In this document: positions 22,682 to 34,799 of the stretch, piece after piece
Numbering within the stretch: the stretch's first letter is position 1
Layout: each line of letters begins with the position of its first letter
Source of the DNA: Allium sativum
Taxonomy: Eukaryota; Streptophyta; Magnoliopsida; Asparagales; Amaryllidaceae
DNA: 64,000 bases
Reading direction: 5' to 3'
Assembly: GCA_030737875.1 (NCBI GenBank)
Contig: CM060922.1
Location: 227,771,835-227,835,834 of the forward strand
Made by a program: the position numbers and the translations under genes
Notes under the pieces: model-generated
What the model was told of the DNA's origin: nothing
What the model saw: only the letters and a program-made list of their open reading frames with translations
Database searches by the model: none

Positions 22682-25075
22682 ATGTTAGAACGACTAGCCG
22701 GTCACAAGTACTATTGTTTCCTTGATGGGTACTCGGGATATAATCAAATCCCTATCGCTCCTGAGGACCAAGAGAAAACCACTTTCACGTGTCCATTTCG
22801 TACATTTGCGTACCAACGTATGCCTTTTGGTCTCTGTAATGCACCTGCAACCTTTCAGAGGTGCATGATTAGCATTTTTTCTGATATGATCGAGCGATTT
22901 TTGGAAGTGTTCATGGATGATTTTTCCATCTTCGGGGATTCCTACACTGAGTGTTTACATCACCTGGATCTTGTTCTTAACCGTTGCAAAGATAAACACT
23001 TTACGCTTAGTTGGGAAAAGTGTCACTTCATGGTTAAACATGGAATTGTTTTGGGACATGTCATCTCTAACAAAGGAATTGAAGTAGACAAAGCCAAAAT
23101 CGAAGTTATCTCGAATCTTCCCATTCCCAAATCTGTTAAGGACATCCGATCCTTTTTAGGTCTTGCTGGTTTTTACCGTCGCTTTATAAAATATTTCAGC
23201 AAAATCACTCGACCTTTGACCAATCTTCTTGGTAAGGATGTTCCTTTCGACTTCAATTCTGATTGCATTTCATCTTTTGAGCATCTCAAAAATGAACTTG
23301 TCTCTGCTCCGATCATCTGCTCTCCCAACTGGAAGCTGCCTTTTGAAATTATGTGTGATGCCTCGAATTTCGCTGTTGGCGCTGTCTTAGGACAACGCAT
23401 CGATAAAATTCTTCATGTCATTTACTACGCGAGTAAGACTCTGAACGACGCCCAAATTAATTATACGACCACTGAAAAGGAACTCTTGGCAGTTGTTTTT
23501 GCTCTAGAAAAATTCAGGCCTTATCTAGTTGGCTCACACATCACGGTTTATACCGATCATTCCGCACTTATTTATCTTTTCTCTAAAAAGGATTCTAAGG
23601 CTCGTCTCATTCGTTGGATCCTTCTACTTCAAGAATTTAACCTTACCATTAAGGACAAAAAGGGATCTGACAACGTTATTGCGGACCACCTGTCTCGTCT
23701 TCCAAATGCCCCGTCTTCTTCTCTTCCAATCAACGAGAATTTCCCTGATGAACAGCTGTTTCCTCTATCCACTGATCCTTGGTTTGCTGACATTGTCAAC
23801 TACTTAGTCACCAAGCAGATCCCTTCTTTTTGGTTTAAGCAGGATAAACACAAATTCTTTTCCCAAGTGAAACATTTTTATTGGGACGACCCCTATCTTT
23901 TCAAGTATTGTCCCGACCAAATCATTCGAAGATGTGTTCCTGACACTGAAATTCACAGTGTCCTCTCTTTCTGTCATGACCAAGCATGCGGTGGTCACTT
24001 CGGTCCCAAAAAGACAGCCGAAAAGGTTCTCCAATCGGGTTTCTACTGGCCCACCCTTTTCAAAGACGCGTACGAATTTTGCAAAACTTGTGATCGATGT
24101 CAATTCTTAGGGAAAATTTCTAAACGGAATATGATGCCCCTAAACCCCATTCTAGAGGTCGAAATTTTTGATGTGTGGGGTATAGACTTCATGGGACCCT
24201 TCCCTAATTCTTTTGGGAACCTTTACATTCTCTTAACTGTTGGTTATGTTTCCAAATGGGTCGAAGATGTACCGTGCAAAACAAACGATAACAAGGTTGT
24301 TGTGCGCTTCTTGAAAGAAAACATCTTTTCTAGGTTTGGCACACCTCGCACAATAATCAGTGATAATGGTACACACTTCTGTAATCGTTCTTTTGAAGCT
24401 CTCATGAGAAAGTATTCAATAACCCACAAGTTATCTACTCCTTACCATCCTCAAACTTGTGGGCAAGTTGAAGTATCGAATAGGCAGATTAAACAAATTC
24501 TTGAGAAAACAGTGAATCGAAATCGTAAAGATTGGTCCCAAAAGTTAACCGACGCTCTTTGGGCTTACCGCACCGCTTTCAAAACCAACTTGGGTATGTC
24601 CCCTTATCGGTTGATTTTTGGTAAGCCATGTCACTTGCCAGTTGAACTAGAACATAGGGCGTTATGGGCAATAAAAACTTTGAATCTTGATTTAGAGCAA
24701 GCAGGTGAACATAGGAAGCTTCAACTTAATGAACTTGATGAAATTAGAAATGATGCCTATGAAAATGAACGAATTTACAAGGACAGAACAAAACTTTTTC
24801 ATGATAAATCAATTTTACGTAAAACTTTCATGCCAGGACAAAAGGTTCTCTTGTATGACTCAAAACTGCATCTATTTCCGGGTAAGCTAAAATCTAGATG
24901 GACAGGACCTTACACTGTACGGACTGTTTTTCTGTATGGTGCGGTAGAAATTGAGAATCCAACTGATGGATCATCCTTTAAGGTCAATGGTCAACGCCTT
25001 AAACCTTACTTGGAACCAATACCCAACCAAGAGGAAGAGCTCATGGTCCTCCATGAGCCACATTACATTCGGTAA
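22682..25075 (+). CDS. Athila RT, RNase H and integrase (797-codon open stretch)
   Basis: The longest intact part of the Athila pol. RT has [30 protein letters not shown] and the catalytic FMDDFSIFG (residues 77-85). RNase H starts near residue 222 with [15 protein letters not shown] and includes [16 protein letters not shown] and [11 protein letters not shown]. The integrase zinc finger ([10 protein letters not shown] to CKTCDRC) is near residues 424-476. The DDE core has D in [10 protein letters not shown] in IISDNGTHF and E in [10 protein letters not shown]. No chromodomain follows; the end, LKPYLEP, is typical of the Athila group. Upstream stops mean it cannot be expressed as part of gag-pol. 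Confidence 0.92.
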   Translation: MLERLAGHKYYCFLDGYSGYNQIPIAPEDQEKTTFTCPFRTFAYQRMPFGLCNAPATFQRCMISIFSDMIERFLEVFMDDFSIFGDSYTECLHHLDLVLNRCKDKHFTLSWEKCHFMVKHGIVLGHVISNKGIEVDKAKIEVISNLPIPKSVKDIRSFLGLAGFYRRFIKYFSKITRPLTNLLGKDVPFDFNSDCISSFEHLKNELVSAPIICSPNWKLPFEIMCDASNFAVGAVLGQRIDKILHVIYYASKTLNDAQINYTTTEKELLAVVFALEKFRPYLVGSHITVYTDHSALIYLFSKKDSKARLIRWILLLQEFNLTIKDKKGSDNVIADHLSRLPNAPSSSLPINENFPDEQLFPLSTDPWFADIVNYLVTKQIPSFWFKQDKHKFFSQVKHFYWDDPYLFKYCPDQIIRRCVPDTEIHSVLSFCHDQACGGHFGPKKTAEKVLQSGFYWPTLFKDAYEFCKTCDRCQFLGKISKRNMMPLNPILEVEIFDVWGIDFMGPFPNSFGNLYILLTVGYVSKWVEDVPCKTNDNKVVVRFLKENIFSRFGTPRTIISDNGTHFCNRSFEALMRKYSITHKLSTPYHPQTCGQVEVSNRQIKQILEKTVNRNRKDWSQKLTDALWAYRTAFKTNLGMSPYRLIFGKPCHLPVELEHRALWAIKTLNLDLEQAGEHRKLQLNELDEIRNDAYENERIYKDRTKLFHDKSILRKTFMPGQKVLLYDSKLHLFPGKLKSRWTGPYTVRTVFLYGAVEIENPTDGSSFKVNGQRLKPYLEPIPNQEEELMVLHEPHYIR

Positions 25076-26785
25076 GACGCACTAACCCTCTTTTGTACAT
25101 ATGTAAATATTCTCTTATTTGTTTTTCCCTTTCACTAAGATATGTCTGATTAAGACTGTGAGGACACAGTCACACTCAAGTGTGGGGGGAATTCACATTT
25201 CATCAGCAATCAAATTTTATGATCTAGGTCATTCATTGAACAAGGATTAACTGAAATTCATAAATAACACCTTGGTTCTTGTTTGATAAGTTGAATTGTT
25301 GGGTGATGGGAATGAACATTATTTATTCATTGAGTCGTAATGTGTCTTTTTAAGATGCTAGCTTGAGACTGTGCAGACGTTAGTCGTGTTCTGGAGTAAG
25401 CGTGTCAACCTTTGTTATACATGTTAGAATGTGCAAGTAAAAATAATCAAAAAAAAAAAACCAAATAATAATGATTTTGCACTTACATTTGTTGAATTTT
25501 CTGAGTTAGTTTTCATGCATAATATTTTCTTTTCCACTCAAATTTTCAAAATCGTAAGTTCTAAAATCCACTTGGCCTAATTAAGGAGAAATGACTCATT
25601 ATAGCGTTCTTCTTCGATACCCCACATTATTCAAACCCAAGTTTTAGTCGATTTACATCCATGTTTCGACAAGTTTATCTTATATTGGTATACTCAAGAA
25701 CCTTTGTTTAAAGGTCAAAAACGTCACTTTTTTTACCAATATTACACCACCCACTCCGTACTTGTTTTAAGGTAGGATAACCATATACCACATCTTATTT
25801 TATATGGGTTATCTATCTTACGAAACTTTGTTTATCTTTCCTTTCAGCTTTTTATATAACATCAATCCAGACTTGTGTGTTGAATTAAGGTTATAGAAGT
25901 AGAGTAACTAGGGCACAAAACTTTCCTTTCAAGAAGTGTTGGTAGTATAGGAGGAATCAAATGAAATCATGTACGTCATCATTCCATCTCCATTCATCAT
26001 TCATCATGCAAAAGAAAAAAAAAAAGAAAAAAGAAGAAAAAAAAAAAAAAGAGAATAAGAAAAAAAATGAAATAAAGAGAGAGTCTCTCTGAATAAAATA
26101 GTCTTCATCATTCTTGACTATGAAGCATCCATTTCCATTCCATCCACATCCACTATACTGTACTTGGAAGTGAGGATTGTAGTAGAAGAGATGAAAGGAA
26201 ACAAAAATGTTCATATGTGCTTTAGTATTGCTTTATCTTTTGTAGCCTGAAGTTCAACTAATACACTTGCCCTCTTATCTAGAATATTTTTAGAACTTAC
26301 AAAATATTCCTTCATCAATGCATAACTCACATCCAATACATTACAGTTACATTGGTGCAAAAATTATTCAAAAAAAAAATAAATAAATAAAGAAATGATT
26401 GGGTGCACATTGTCGATGTGTAGAACTTTGGTTGACACCACGCTCTTTTACAGTGTTATCAAGGAATTACGATTCATCTTGAAAAATCTTATTCATTTTT
26501 GCACCAATTATGGGATGGACAATTTGGGGCTAAACCGTTATTATTGAAGTTAGGTGAAATCCTTGGAATGTGAAAGACCTTAAATATATTGTTTGATTAA
26601 TCCGCGTACATAAGACGCTTTGGATTTTGTGGGTGGTATCCGCTGAAAACCCTCACGAGACAACACTCGTCCTACTGGGGACACCCAGAGGTTTAACGGC
26701 TTGTTGCATACGCTAAATGCAATCGTGTTTCCTACGAAAGTGTGACATATCTTAGTTTAGTTTATTCGAGAACGAATAAAAAGAT
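25076..26785 (+). other. Athila 3' noncoding region (no env-like ORF)
   Basis: About 1.7 kb between pol and the 3' LTR with no ORF of note. Some Athila families carry an env-like gene here; this copy does not. It contains a second polypurine-tract-like motif (25178-25190) and an A/G-only run at about 26008-26085. It ends in a short GC-richer block near 26600-26750 before the tract at 26786. Confidence 0.75.
25178..25190 (+). promoter_or_regulatory. Internal polypurine-tract-like motif in Athila
   Basis: AAGTGTGGGGGGA matches the first 11 bases of the tract just before the 3' LTR (26786-26796). It lies about 100 bp after pol. It may prime plus-strand DNA internally or be a remnant of an older 3' end. 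Confidence 0.5.
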
Positions 26786-26800
26786 AAGTGTGGGGGTATT
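26786..26800 (+). promoter_or_regulatory. Athila polypurine tract
   Basis: AAGTGTGGGGGTATT directly precedes the 3' LTR start at 26801. The G-run is separated from the LTR by four bases. Confidence 0.75.
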
Positions 26801-28028
26801 TGATATACACGTAAATGTGTATATTTTATCCGCTTATTTATCTAGTTTTCTATTTAAAATAATTAATATTGTGTATTTGTAGCTGTGTTTTCAGATTGTT
26901 GATAAAAAGCTTGGTTTAGAGCATTTGATGGATAAAGCATGAAGAATTTTCTTAAAAAGAGTGAAGTTTGAAATTGCTAATGCATGAAGAGTTTAAAGCT
27001 TGAAGAACGGTTGCAAATAGAGTTCATTTAGAAAGATTTGGCTCAGTAAATACTCATGCCATGTTCACATTGGCTCATTTGAAAGGCCTCTTACTCATGT
27101 TGCGTTCACATTAGCTCGTTTGCAAGACCACTCACTCTACAGCTGCGTTCACACTGGCTTATGTGTAATTTGGGCTAATTCTTTAGTCCCACATTATGGA
27201 ATTTGCCTAGTAGCTTTTGTCATATCAGCTATAAATACACTTTATCTCATTCATTGTAAAACACACTTAGTTTTATTCTGTAATTCTCTTCTTGGAATAA
27301 AACTCTTCTTCACCTCTCTCTCAGTTGTTATTTTGTTTTATATTTTATTTATGTTCATGTCTGTTATTTTCCTTTTCTCTTCTTCTTTAGTTATGTCTAG
27401 CTAATCCCCTTTGATTAGAGGGTGATGACGCTAACAGATATGATTCAACATGAATCACATAGCCAATAGATGAGGACTGTATACATGTAGATCTGGATCT
27501 GAATAAAGGGTTAGATCTGAACCTTCATATTCTGTGTCGTTTAAGAGCTATGCTCCTTCACAGGGTATATTCGTGTTCGATCTAACAATTATCAGATTTA
27601 GATCTAATTTTAGGTTTTTAGAAATTAATTTGTGAATCTGTCCTGATAGTCTATGGTTGTTTAAGAGCTCAGCTCCTGCATAGGCTATGCTTGTCGTTAT
27701 TTACTTATTTGCTTCTAAGAATCTATTTATCGTTGATTCGTGTTTGTGACAGAAACATGAATTAGATCTATATTTATTTGTTGGCTATTGATAAGTGTGT
27801 ATCTAATCTATGTCATTATCCCCTAATTGCTTTCTCTTATTGTTAAAACTCTCTTTTTGTTTATTTTCTATGTTTGCAACCAATCAAAATTCTGAATAAC
27901 TTGATTGGATTTATTAATTAAAATATTTTTGGTCACAGAGTTCGACACCCTCTACAACAATCCTTGTTGTTTAGGAAAGCCGAACGGATTTTACAGTTGT
28001 TTACAATTGCAAAATTTGTTCGCAAACA
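26801..28028 (+). repeat. Athila 3' LTR (1228 bp, full length)
   Basis: Starts TGATATACACG, ends GCAAACA, and is followed by the target duplication aatat. It keeps the segment missing from the 5' LTR, including the TATA box CTATAAATA at 27229-27237. ORFs inside it are not supported. Confidence 0.93.
27229..27237 (+). promoter_or_regulatory. Athila LTR TATA box (3' LTR only)
   Basis: CTATAAATA sits in the roughly 290-bp block that the 5' LTR has lost. In this copy the only intact promoter therefore points out of the element into flanking DNA at 28029 onward. Confidence 0.6.
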
Positions 28029-28033
28029 AATAT

Positions 28034-30418
28034 ACCAACTGATCCTAAATAATGATTATTAGCTGACCCAAAACACTCATTATGTTGCATGCACAAATTG
28101 GCCTTATTGTTAAATCGCTCATCCGATAGAGGATGAAATGTAAATTTAGATACAAATTCTCTATTTAGATCTCAATGTGTCTATCTAGAAGGAAAGTTAG
28201 CATGGTCACTGCTCTACTTATAAATAATATTTCATTGTATTTTAAATTATTTATATATCAGGAAATATAAAGATTTTTTTCAATTAATACGCAACATATA
28301 GTAGTACCTAATTGTATTAATGTCGTTCTTACATTTAAATTGGACATGATGTTTATTGTTAACGAGTGGAAATCCTGCGATGAATGGGAGCATGGACTTT
28401 CCAGTGTTGTAGTTTGCATTAGTAAGCTGTGAGAGCATATTGTATAACAGCCAGATATTAATACACATGATATATGTATGTATTAAGATTTTAGTGCAGA
28501 AACTAAATTTTGCAGGAAGAAGTAAATAATGCATGTATAGAGAGTAAGTACAGTGTGCATGTTGGGTAAACAATGTCAGATTTAATGTATCTTTGTTGAG
28601 TTGATGAAAAGATATATGTATCAAATGATGAATTAAACAACCATATAATGTGATATTTTCCATTGGTTAAACACAATGAAGATAAAAAATATGAGTACAA
28701 AATAAAGAAAAAGAACATGCGCAGAATGAAAAAGTTATTTTGTATGAAATCGACCATAGCATAACAGAATGAACAGCAATTACCAACGATAATGATTGAA
28801 GCAAAGGACCAGTAAGCAGACAAATTAACATTCATACGATAGAGATAAAAAAATCAATGTAGTAGTTTAAAATTAAGATCAACATGTTGCAATCGATGCC
28901 ACCTATCATGAAAATACATGTGCAAATGACTATTAAATTTTTCAATACATTGCAACTGTCTATGGATCGCAATTGAGAATGAACCATAATTGAGCTTTTT
29001 TTTTTATTATTATTGCACCAACCGTTTACTTTTTTATATAACAACCACCGTAGTACAACAAAAAATGAGACAAAAGTTGTATATTGCCGTCAATGCTATG
29101 CCTAAGAAAATAAATGTTGCATGCAAATTGCACATTGCAGATTGCGCAATATACATAACTTCGGATTGTACATTGTTAACAACAAATAAAGTAATTATTA
29201 ATGGCGATTGTACCTGTAATAAATAAATGAGGAAATAAATGTTGCATGCAAATTGCAGATCCAAAATTTGTGCATGCATTTAATTGAAGCGGGTGGTATC
29301 AAACATTACACAGTAAAAACCAAAAAAAGGGAAAAAGGAAAGAAGGTTCATTTTCATGAATTTGTAATCTTATAACCTCATTTGTGTTTCCATATTTAAA
29401 TTCTAGAAATGAACAGTGGAAAAGGCATAAAGATCAAATAAATTGAACAATCAACAGAAAATAACACAATGACAAATAATCATGAATTAGCAACTTTCAG
29501 ACCACTCCAACACTAAAACAAAGTTTCATCTTCTTAGAATCCGCCTGCCACTGTCAACATGAAAATGGAGGATGTAGGTGGCACTAATTCAGACATGCCT
29601 TCGACTTTAGCTCAGGTGGGACACCATTATGGCTCTGACCTTGTTGTGACAGAGAAGGAAAGCATGACTTTCTCAAATGAATATTCATAAGCTTGAAAGG
29701 AAAGCATGAACAAAGTTATTTTACATATTTTATGATAAATTAGATATGTTAATTAATCACATGTAAATTAAAGATTTACCATTGATAACACATCCATCTT
29801 ACTTCAATCGCAAGCATGATCCCGTATTTATACATGTCCTTTTCCTGCTTCATTTTTGCTGTCTATTCTTTAAAACCTCTCTCCTCTTATGCATTTCTAT
29901 TAACACGTATGCTTTTATGCACATGGAGTTTTCTGGAATATAAATGGAATAAACTGCGATTAACGTGATGTTGCAAGAATGAATGAAGAAATGTAAAAAT
30001 ATGGAATGAAATGATACAAAAACTTTCCAGCGTAAAAATTATTCTTGACATAATTGCAGTAAATGGTAATATATCACTTCATAAAATTTTCTGTAACAGA
30101 AAATACTCTTTTAATTTTTTTTATAAAATTATGACATTACTCTTGCATATGAAAAATATATTAGCAAGAATCAATCAAAATGAAAAAAAAAAAATGAAGT
30201 GAAAAGAGAAAAGAAAGTACATAGAATGGATTGGCATACAATTATATATGATAGTAGGTAAAGGTATATATAAAGACTGATTATATATTTATATTAAGTG
30301 AACCTTTTGTCAGAGCAGCAGTTTATATGTTAACCCATCAATATGACTTTTTTTTGCAAGACACCCATCAATATGACTTTGTCTGGCTTGCTTATCTAGT
30401 CTTTGCTCTCATACTCAC
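28034..30418. other. Intergenic DNA; one weak coding-like stretch
   Basis: AT-rich sequence that continues the pre-insertion host DNA. A 25-bp direct repeat (AAATAAATGTTGCATGCAAA core) occurs near 29108 and 29232. A plus-strand frame at 29562-29693 begins MKMEDVGGTNSDMP and has 43 codons with balanced composition, but has no recognised domain. I do not call it a gene. Confidence 0.5.
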
Positions 30419-30519
30419 CTGCAAAAAATAATCCAAGTCATCTAGCTCCCGTTTGCTCCATGCTCCATCTTTCATGAACTTCTCGTGGATGTATCGATGT
30501 GCTCCATGGACTTCCATGC
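30419..30519 (-). CDS. Candidate internal exon of an unidentified gene
   Basis: A 101-nt minus-strand segment is bounded by an acceptor-like TTTTGAAG and a strong donor (TTGCAG followed by GTGAGTATG). In one frame it encodes 33 residues without a stop, containing HRYIHEKFMKDGAWSKRELD and then DLDYFLQ. Charged, balanced composition in an AT-rich neighbourhood favours a real or recently real exon. I do not recognise the protein. No partner exon was found with confidence nearby; a candidate leader lies upstream at about 32420-32760 on the same strand. Confidence 0.4.
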
Positions 30520-32419
30520 CTTCAAAACATGTTTTGATTCATTTTCAGTTTAAATTGTATGATTAACAAAACTATTTTGACATTTGTTTTGATAAATCAA
30601 CTAAACAATGTTTTGATATGAACAAAGTTGTGCTTGATGGAATGGTATAATCAAGTGGGATGTATAATGCTTTGGATGAATATACATAGCATCTGCAGTG
30701 TAAAAATAAGGAAAAAAAGTATACATTAAGCACTGAATTTTACTGCATTTATAGTAGCAACTTTGAAGTCGTCAACATTTAAGGAATCTCATCGATATTA
30801 TCTTCGTGGAGGCGTACCCTCTAGTCATTACTGTCCTATATATGTGAACATTTCTTATGTTCACATTATAGTTTTTGCATTTCAGATAGGATCATATAAC
30901 TTGAAATTAATTCTAAACCACTAATTATTGAATATTTACTTTGCTTTAGCATTGTAACTTGATATTTGTCATTAGCCAAAGAGAACTAAAACTCCAAAAG
31001 GAATGTAAAAGAAAACACACACTACTGGGATTTTGGAAAAACATTCTTAAAGCGAAGATGTCCTTAAAAAATTCATCTCTTGCAAATTTGTAAATGGGAA
31101 AGATCTAGTTTGGGGCTATGAAAACAAAGTAGACATTATCATCAAAAACGATCGCTAGATTCCAGAACAAATAGGCTTTCAAGCCATTAGAGTAGAAGTA
31201 AAATATCTTCCCCTGTTCATTAATGAAAAGGAGGACACCTAGAAAGGGAACCACATAAAAATGGTGGCTTCTAATAAAATAATAAGGTTATATTACTCAA
31301 CAATTCGCTATGTGTTCATTGGAAATCATATTTATGCATATTGCTTTTGTTTTTAGCCTGGTTATCAAGCAAGACTAAACTTAATACCACATACTTATAT
31401 GATAATGTGTATACATCTTGCCAGCAAATAATGTCAGATTAAATAATACTATTTATTTATTAATGAAATACCATATTAATATATTTCACCTGCTTGTTTT
31501 TTTTAATTTGTAAAGTCCATATTAAGAAATATTTACATCAAAGATAAACAATTAGGGGAAGAAAACCAATATTTAGATGTCCACACATATGCATTAAATA
31601 CTTCATAAAATACAAACTATTGTCATTTATCGTTCTTAAAAAGAATAGTGAAGACATACCACAAAAATCAATTTCAAACCCCAAGTTTTGAAGGACAGAG
31701 CCCATGCTCTAAAACTGAACATACACCATAACACAAATTAAACCATCATACTTAAGTTCCAAGCTAATGTACGTTATAAAAAACAATGGTCTTAAAATTT
31801 GATAGTTTTTATTTTGGAAACATAATATTCCTTCCATAGAACGATAAATTGAGGAAGATAGACAAATGATTCTATTAGATTTATGAAATACATATTTATG
31901 ACATATGTATATGCCTATTGATAAGATATTTATACATATTATGTTTCGATGGAAGGCAATAACTTAGTTGTCAGTAGAAGCAATGAAATAAAATTTAACA
32001 CACCAAGAGAAGATATGCACGTAAAAAATAAGGGTTAAAAAAGAATCAGAAGTGCAGAAAGGTGAGTACCAAAGATAAAATTGGGTATATGTAGAGGGAC
32101 AAAGAGAAACTTCAGGGAAATCCATTTACTTTCATGCAAAGCAACTAGAGATAACTTTATTTCTCCATATTATTACCAAATATATCGTGTTGTCTTAAAA
32201 TCATAAAGAAATCGAGCTTATCAAATCGTCTGTAGCCTGTAGGCTTACCAAATTTACAACATCTTAGTCCAACAAACGAATTTACAGAAATTTGTCCAAA
32301 TTTGAGCGATTTCAACACTGAATCATTGGAAAAAAAAAAAAAAGGCAGAACTAATGAAATCATACATTCTATTTCTAATAAATGTTAAATTAGAGTTTAC
32401 AGAAATGAATAACACACCA
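30520..32419. other. Intergenic or intronic DNA, no gene recognised
   Basis: AT-rich with scattered stop codons in all frames. A stretch near 31085-31215 has coding-like phrases (NGKDLVWGYENKVDI) interrupted by stops, and may be a decayed fragment of an unknown gene. Confidence 0.45.
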
Positions 32420-32760
32420 GTTTAATTCCGCGAAGATAATCAGCTTCTTCTCTAATTTAATGATGAAGTGGGATAACAGACCTAGGGTTTAAATTTTATT
32501 TTGTAGAGGGAATGGAAATAACCAGTTCACGCAGACGAAGAGGGGAGATGAAGGATGGAAAGATTGGAATTCATGAATGGAGAAATTGGTACTGAAAAAA
32601 GAAGAGGAAGAAGAGGGGAAGAAATACGTGGAGACAATACGTGGTTGTAAAAGTTCGTTCCTATCTGCGTAAAAGAATAGAGCGAGTTGAGCGGTTATAC
32701 AAATGGAAGTAAACCGCTGGTTTGAACATTTCACGGGAACAGTTAGCGAAGCTAACGCAA
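32420..32760 (-). promoter_or_regulatory. Candidate plant gene leader with telo-box (minus strand)
   Basis: Read on the minus strand, a CT-rich leader (32530-32640) is followed by AAACCCTAGG, a telo-box typical of plant 5' leaders, at about 32481-32490. A donor-like CTGGTGTGTTATTC follows near 32415. This arrangement resembles a 5' untranslated exon. No coding exon can be joined to it with confidence; the candidate exon at 30419-30519 is on the same strand about 1.9 kb downstream. Confidence 0.35.
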
Positions 32761-33797
32761 CTTTGTTTTATTGCTTCGTGGTATGTGATGTCTTTTCTCA
32801 TATTAAATCTCCACCGCTCTTTGTTTCTTGTTTGTCCTACCAAAATATTTTAATAGTATTACCGCACAACGATGAGAAAAACCGACCGTTAAGTTGTATA
32901 TTATTAAAGAAAAATGTTTTTGTTAATTTCTTATTTCAATTACGAATTTGAAGAAAAATTAAGTGTATTGTTTAGAGAAAAAATGAAAATATAAAAAAAA
33001 ATAAAAATAAAAAATAATAGTGCAAATCAAATTTTGCACTTCGAACATGACTTACACCAAATACTATAATATTTAGAAAATGTAGAATTTCAAAAGAAAA
33101 TAAAGATAGCAACATAAAATGTATATTAAAAAAATGTACTTTGAAATGGAGTGAAGAAAATCCTACGCAGTACTTAAAATTTTATGGCAGCTACTTAATA
33201 ACTCAAAATAGTTAAAACTCGGGTACTTTTTAGTAACAAAAAACAATAAAAAAACTAGTTCTAGTAGTATAAAATTTAAAGGTATGCATGTAAATTATTA
33301 CAAAAAAACCAGGTGTTTTCCATACATCCATTGCATTACCTTAAAGAGAGTTGGTTTGATTACTCTGTAGTAGATTTAGCTGAACAATAAAACCATTCTC
33401 CCATGAAAATCCTGTAAGATCAATAGAAGTAGGCACATGAAATTTATTTGTATCATATAGTCTATCAAATGCTAAAATGAATTTTCAAATATGAAGTACA
33501 TGGTACTTCAGCAAAACCAACGTAGTAGCAAAAAAATAAAGTAAATTATAACATACATGTAATGAGAGTATGTATACTAAGTTTGTGTATTTGTAATACA
33601 GACTGCAGTTTTAGAAATCATAGGTACATCTTAAAAAGAATAGACATGCATGTAAATTCGGTCACACATATAAATACACCAGCAACATAGAACACACGAT
33701 GTGTGTGTGTGAGTGTCTATACAGAGAGAGTGCACATGTATGTTTAATCAAATTGTACAAATCTACACCACAATTTTTTGGTGTGAAACTATATTTG

Positions 33798-33800
<3 letters not shown>
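32761..33800. other. Intergenic DNA, nothing recognised
   Basis: Very AT-rich, with homopolymers and no ORF that looks coding. A short GT run occurs near 33700. Confidence 0.6.

Positions 33801-33830
<30 letters not shown>
33801..33830 (-). repeat. 30-base homopolymer: poly(A) on the minus strand, downstream of the SPS exon
   Basis: Thirty uninterrupted T on the plus strand. Read on the minus strand it is a poly(A) tract 257 bp after the stop codon of the sucrose-phosphate synthase fragment. That is where a reverse-transcribed copy would carry its tail, though a plain microsatellite is equally possible. Confidence 0.8.
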
Positions 33831-34087
33831 CAGGCAAGTTGAATACAATTTTTACACAGCAAAAATGTCATACAATGTCAAAAGAAGCCATCTCTGCAAA
33901 TATGTTAGCTTCAATTGAAACAAAATCATTACTCACAAGTCACCACCACAACAAAAGAATACATGCTCCCCGTCATTATTCAAATAACACTGCTTGACTG
34001 CACATGAAATTCATGCTTGAATACTTTGTTACATAACTGATTAAAAAATGCTGTAAAAAGTCGAAGATATATTCATACGCTACCCTA

Positions 34088-34799
34088 TTATTTGACAATA
34101 CCAAGCTTCTGAAGAGCTAATTGAATGTCATCCACATCGTACCCACCTTCAGTTTTGACATTATTTGGGCTATCAAATGCCACGATGTCTTCTATAGGGT
34201 AGCCTCTAGCATGTAATTCTTTAACCGTAGTTTCACAAGCACCCTTAAGTATAACAGTTTTGTGCACCCCACCAAGCAGTCCATCGTAGTCTGTATCACC
34301 GGTCTCGCCAACAAATACGACCATGTTTGATAGCTCTACGCCCCACCTTACGTGCAAGTACCTGAGTGCCTGTGAACGAGATGCTAATACAGGAATGACA
34401 TAGAGCTTGCTACCGTCGCGGCTATAGATAACATGGCACCGCAAAGCTTGAATCCTTACCAATTTCCAAAGTTCCTTTACAGAAGGAACCAGAGTTGGAT
34501 TCAACATTGTAAATGCATGACAATAAGCAGACGACCTTTGTTCGTCTTCAATAACAACTTGTTCAACGCTATCTCCTTTCTTCTCTACAACCGAAGAAGC
34601 CCATTTTACCAAAGTCTTTCTTAATCCTTCCCCTCCCCATCTGTATTCGATTTGTGAGTGATAATCTGCATCGATTGCATATGGAAGGACTGACAAATCC
34701 TCAACATTAGTGGAAGGGTAATATAAATCGCTTCCATTACTGCATATGAAAGCATCAAAATCGCCAGGGAGCATCCCCCTTAGTAATAACTGAATAAGC
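34088..34799 (-). CDS. Sucrose-phosphate synthase C-terminal exon (S6PP-like domain)
   Basis: The minus-strand frame encodes the last 230 or so residues of plant sucrose-phosphate synthase, the cytosolic enzyme that makes sucrose 6-phosphate from UDP-glucose and fructose 6-phosphate. Diagnostic strings are DFDAFICSNGSDLYYPS, HSQIEYRWGGEGLRKTLVKW, IQALRCHVIYSRDGSK, VIPVLASRSQALRYL and GETGDTDYDGLLGG, all from the C-terminal sucrose-phosphatase-like domain. The glycosyltransferase domain is absent. An in-frame stop (34811-34813) lies just upstream, and an acceptor-like AAAAG at 34800 marks the likely exon start; the ATG at 34774 is the first Met. The frame is intact to its natural end (KLGIVK). 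I found no upstream exons in the 3 kb before it, so this is an isolated terminal exon: a 5'-truncated gene copy, a captured exon, or a retrocopy fragment. Confidence 0.85.

Larger units (their letters stand above)
5957..28028 (+). mobile_element. Athila-type Ty3/gypsy retrotransposon, split by a nested Tekay element
   Basis: Both LTRs start TGATATACACG and end GCAAACA. The flanking 5-bp duplication aatat is at 5952-5956 and 28029-28033. A tRNA-Asp-type primer site follows the 5' LTR, gag-PR-RT-RH-INT follow in order, and a polypurine tract precedes the 3' LTR. The family-level call rests on this primer site, the long leader, and RT/INT motifs of the non-chromodomain Athila/Tat group. The nested Tekay element occupies 8015-17993, so the Athila copy itself is about 12 kb. 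About 19 substitutions over roughly 930 aligned LTR bases (by eye) suggest about 2% divergence. The coding region is broken by several stops and frameshifts, so this copy cannot make its own proteins. Confidence 0.92.

Noticed and set aside
25076..26785. Search for an env-like gene in Athila
   Set aside because: No frame of useful length or transmembrane pattern is present.
28280..29279. Overlapping minus-strand ORFs of 70-127 aa rich in Y, I, L, C
   Set aside because: AT-rich chance frames without domain, splice context or conservation.
34088..34799. A stand-alone sucrose-phosphatase gene
   Set aside because: The strings RWGGEGLRKTLVKW and VIPVLASRSQALRYL are specific to the C-terminus of sucrose-phosphate synthase, not to sucrose-phosphatase.
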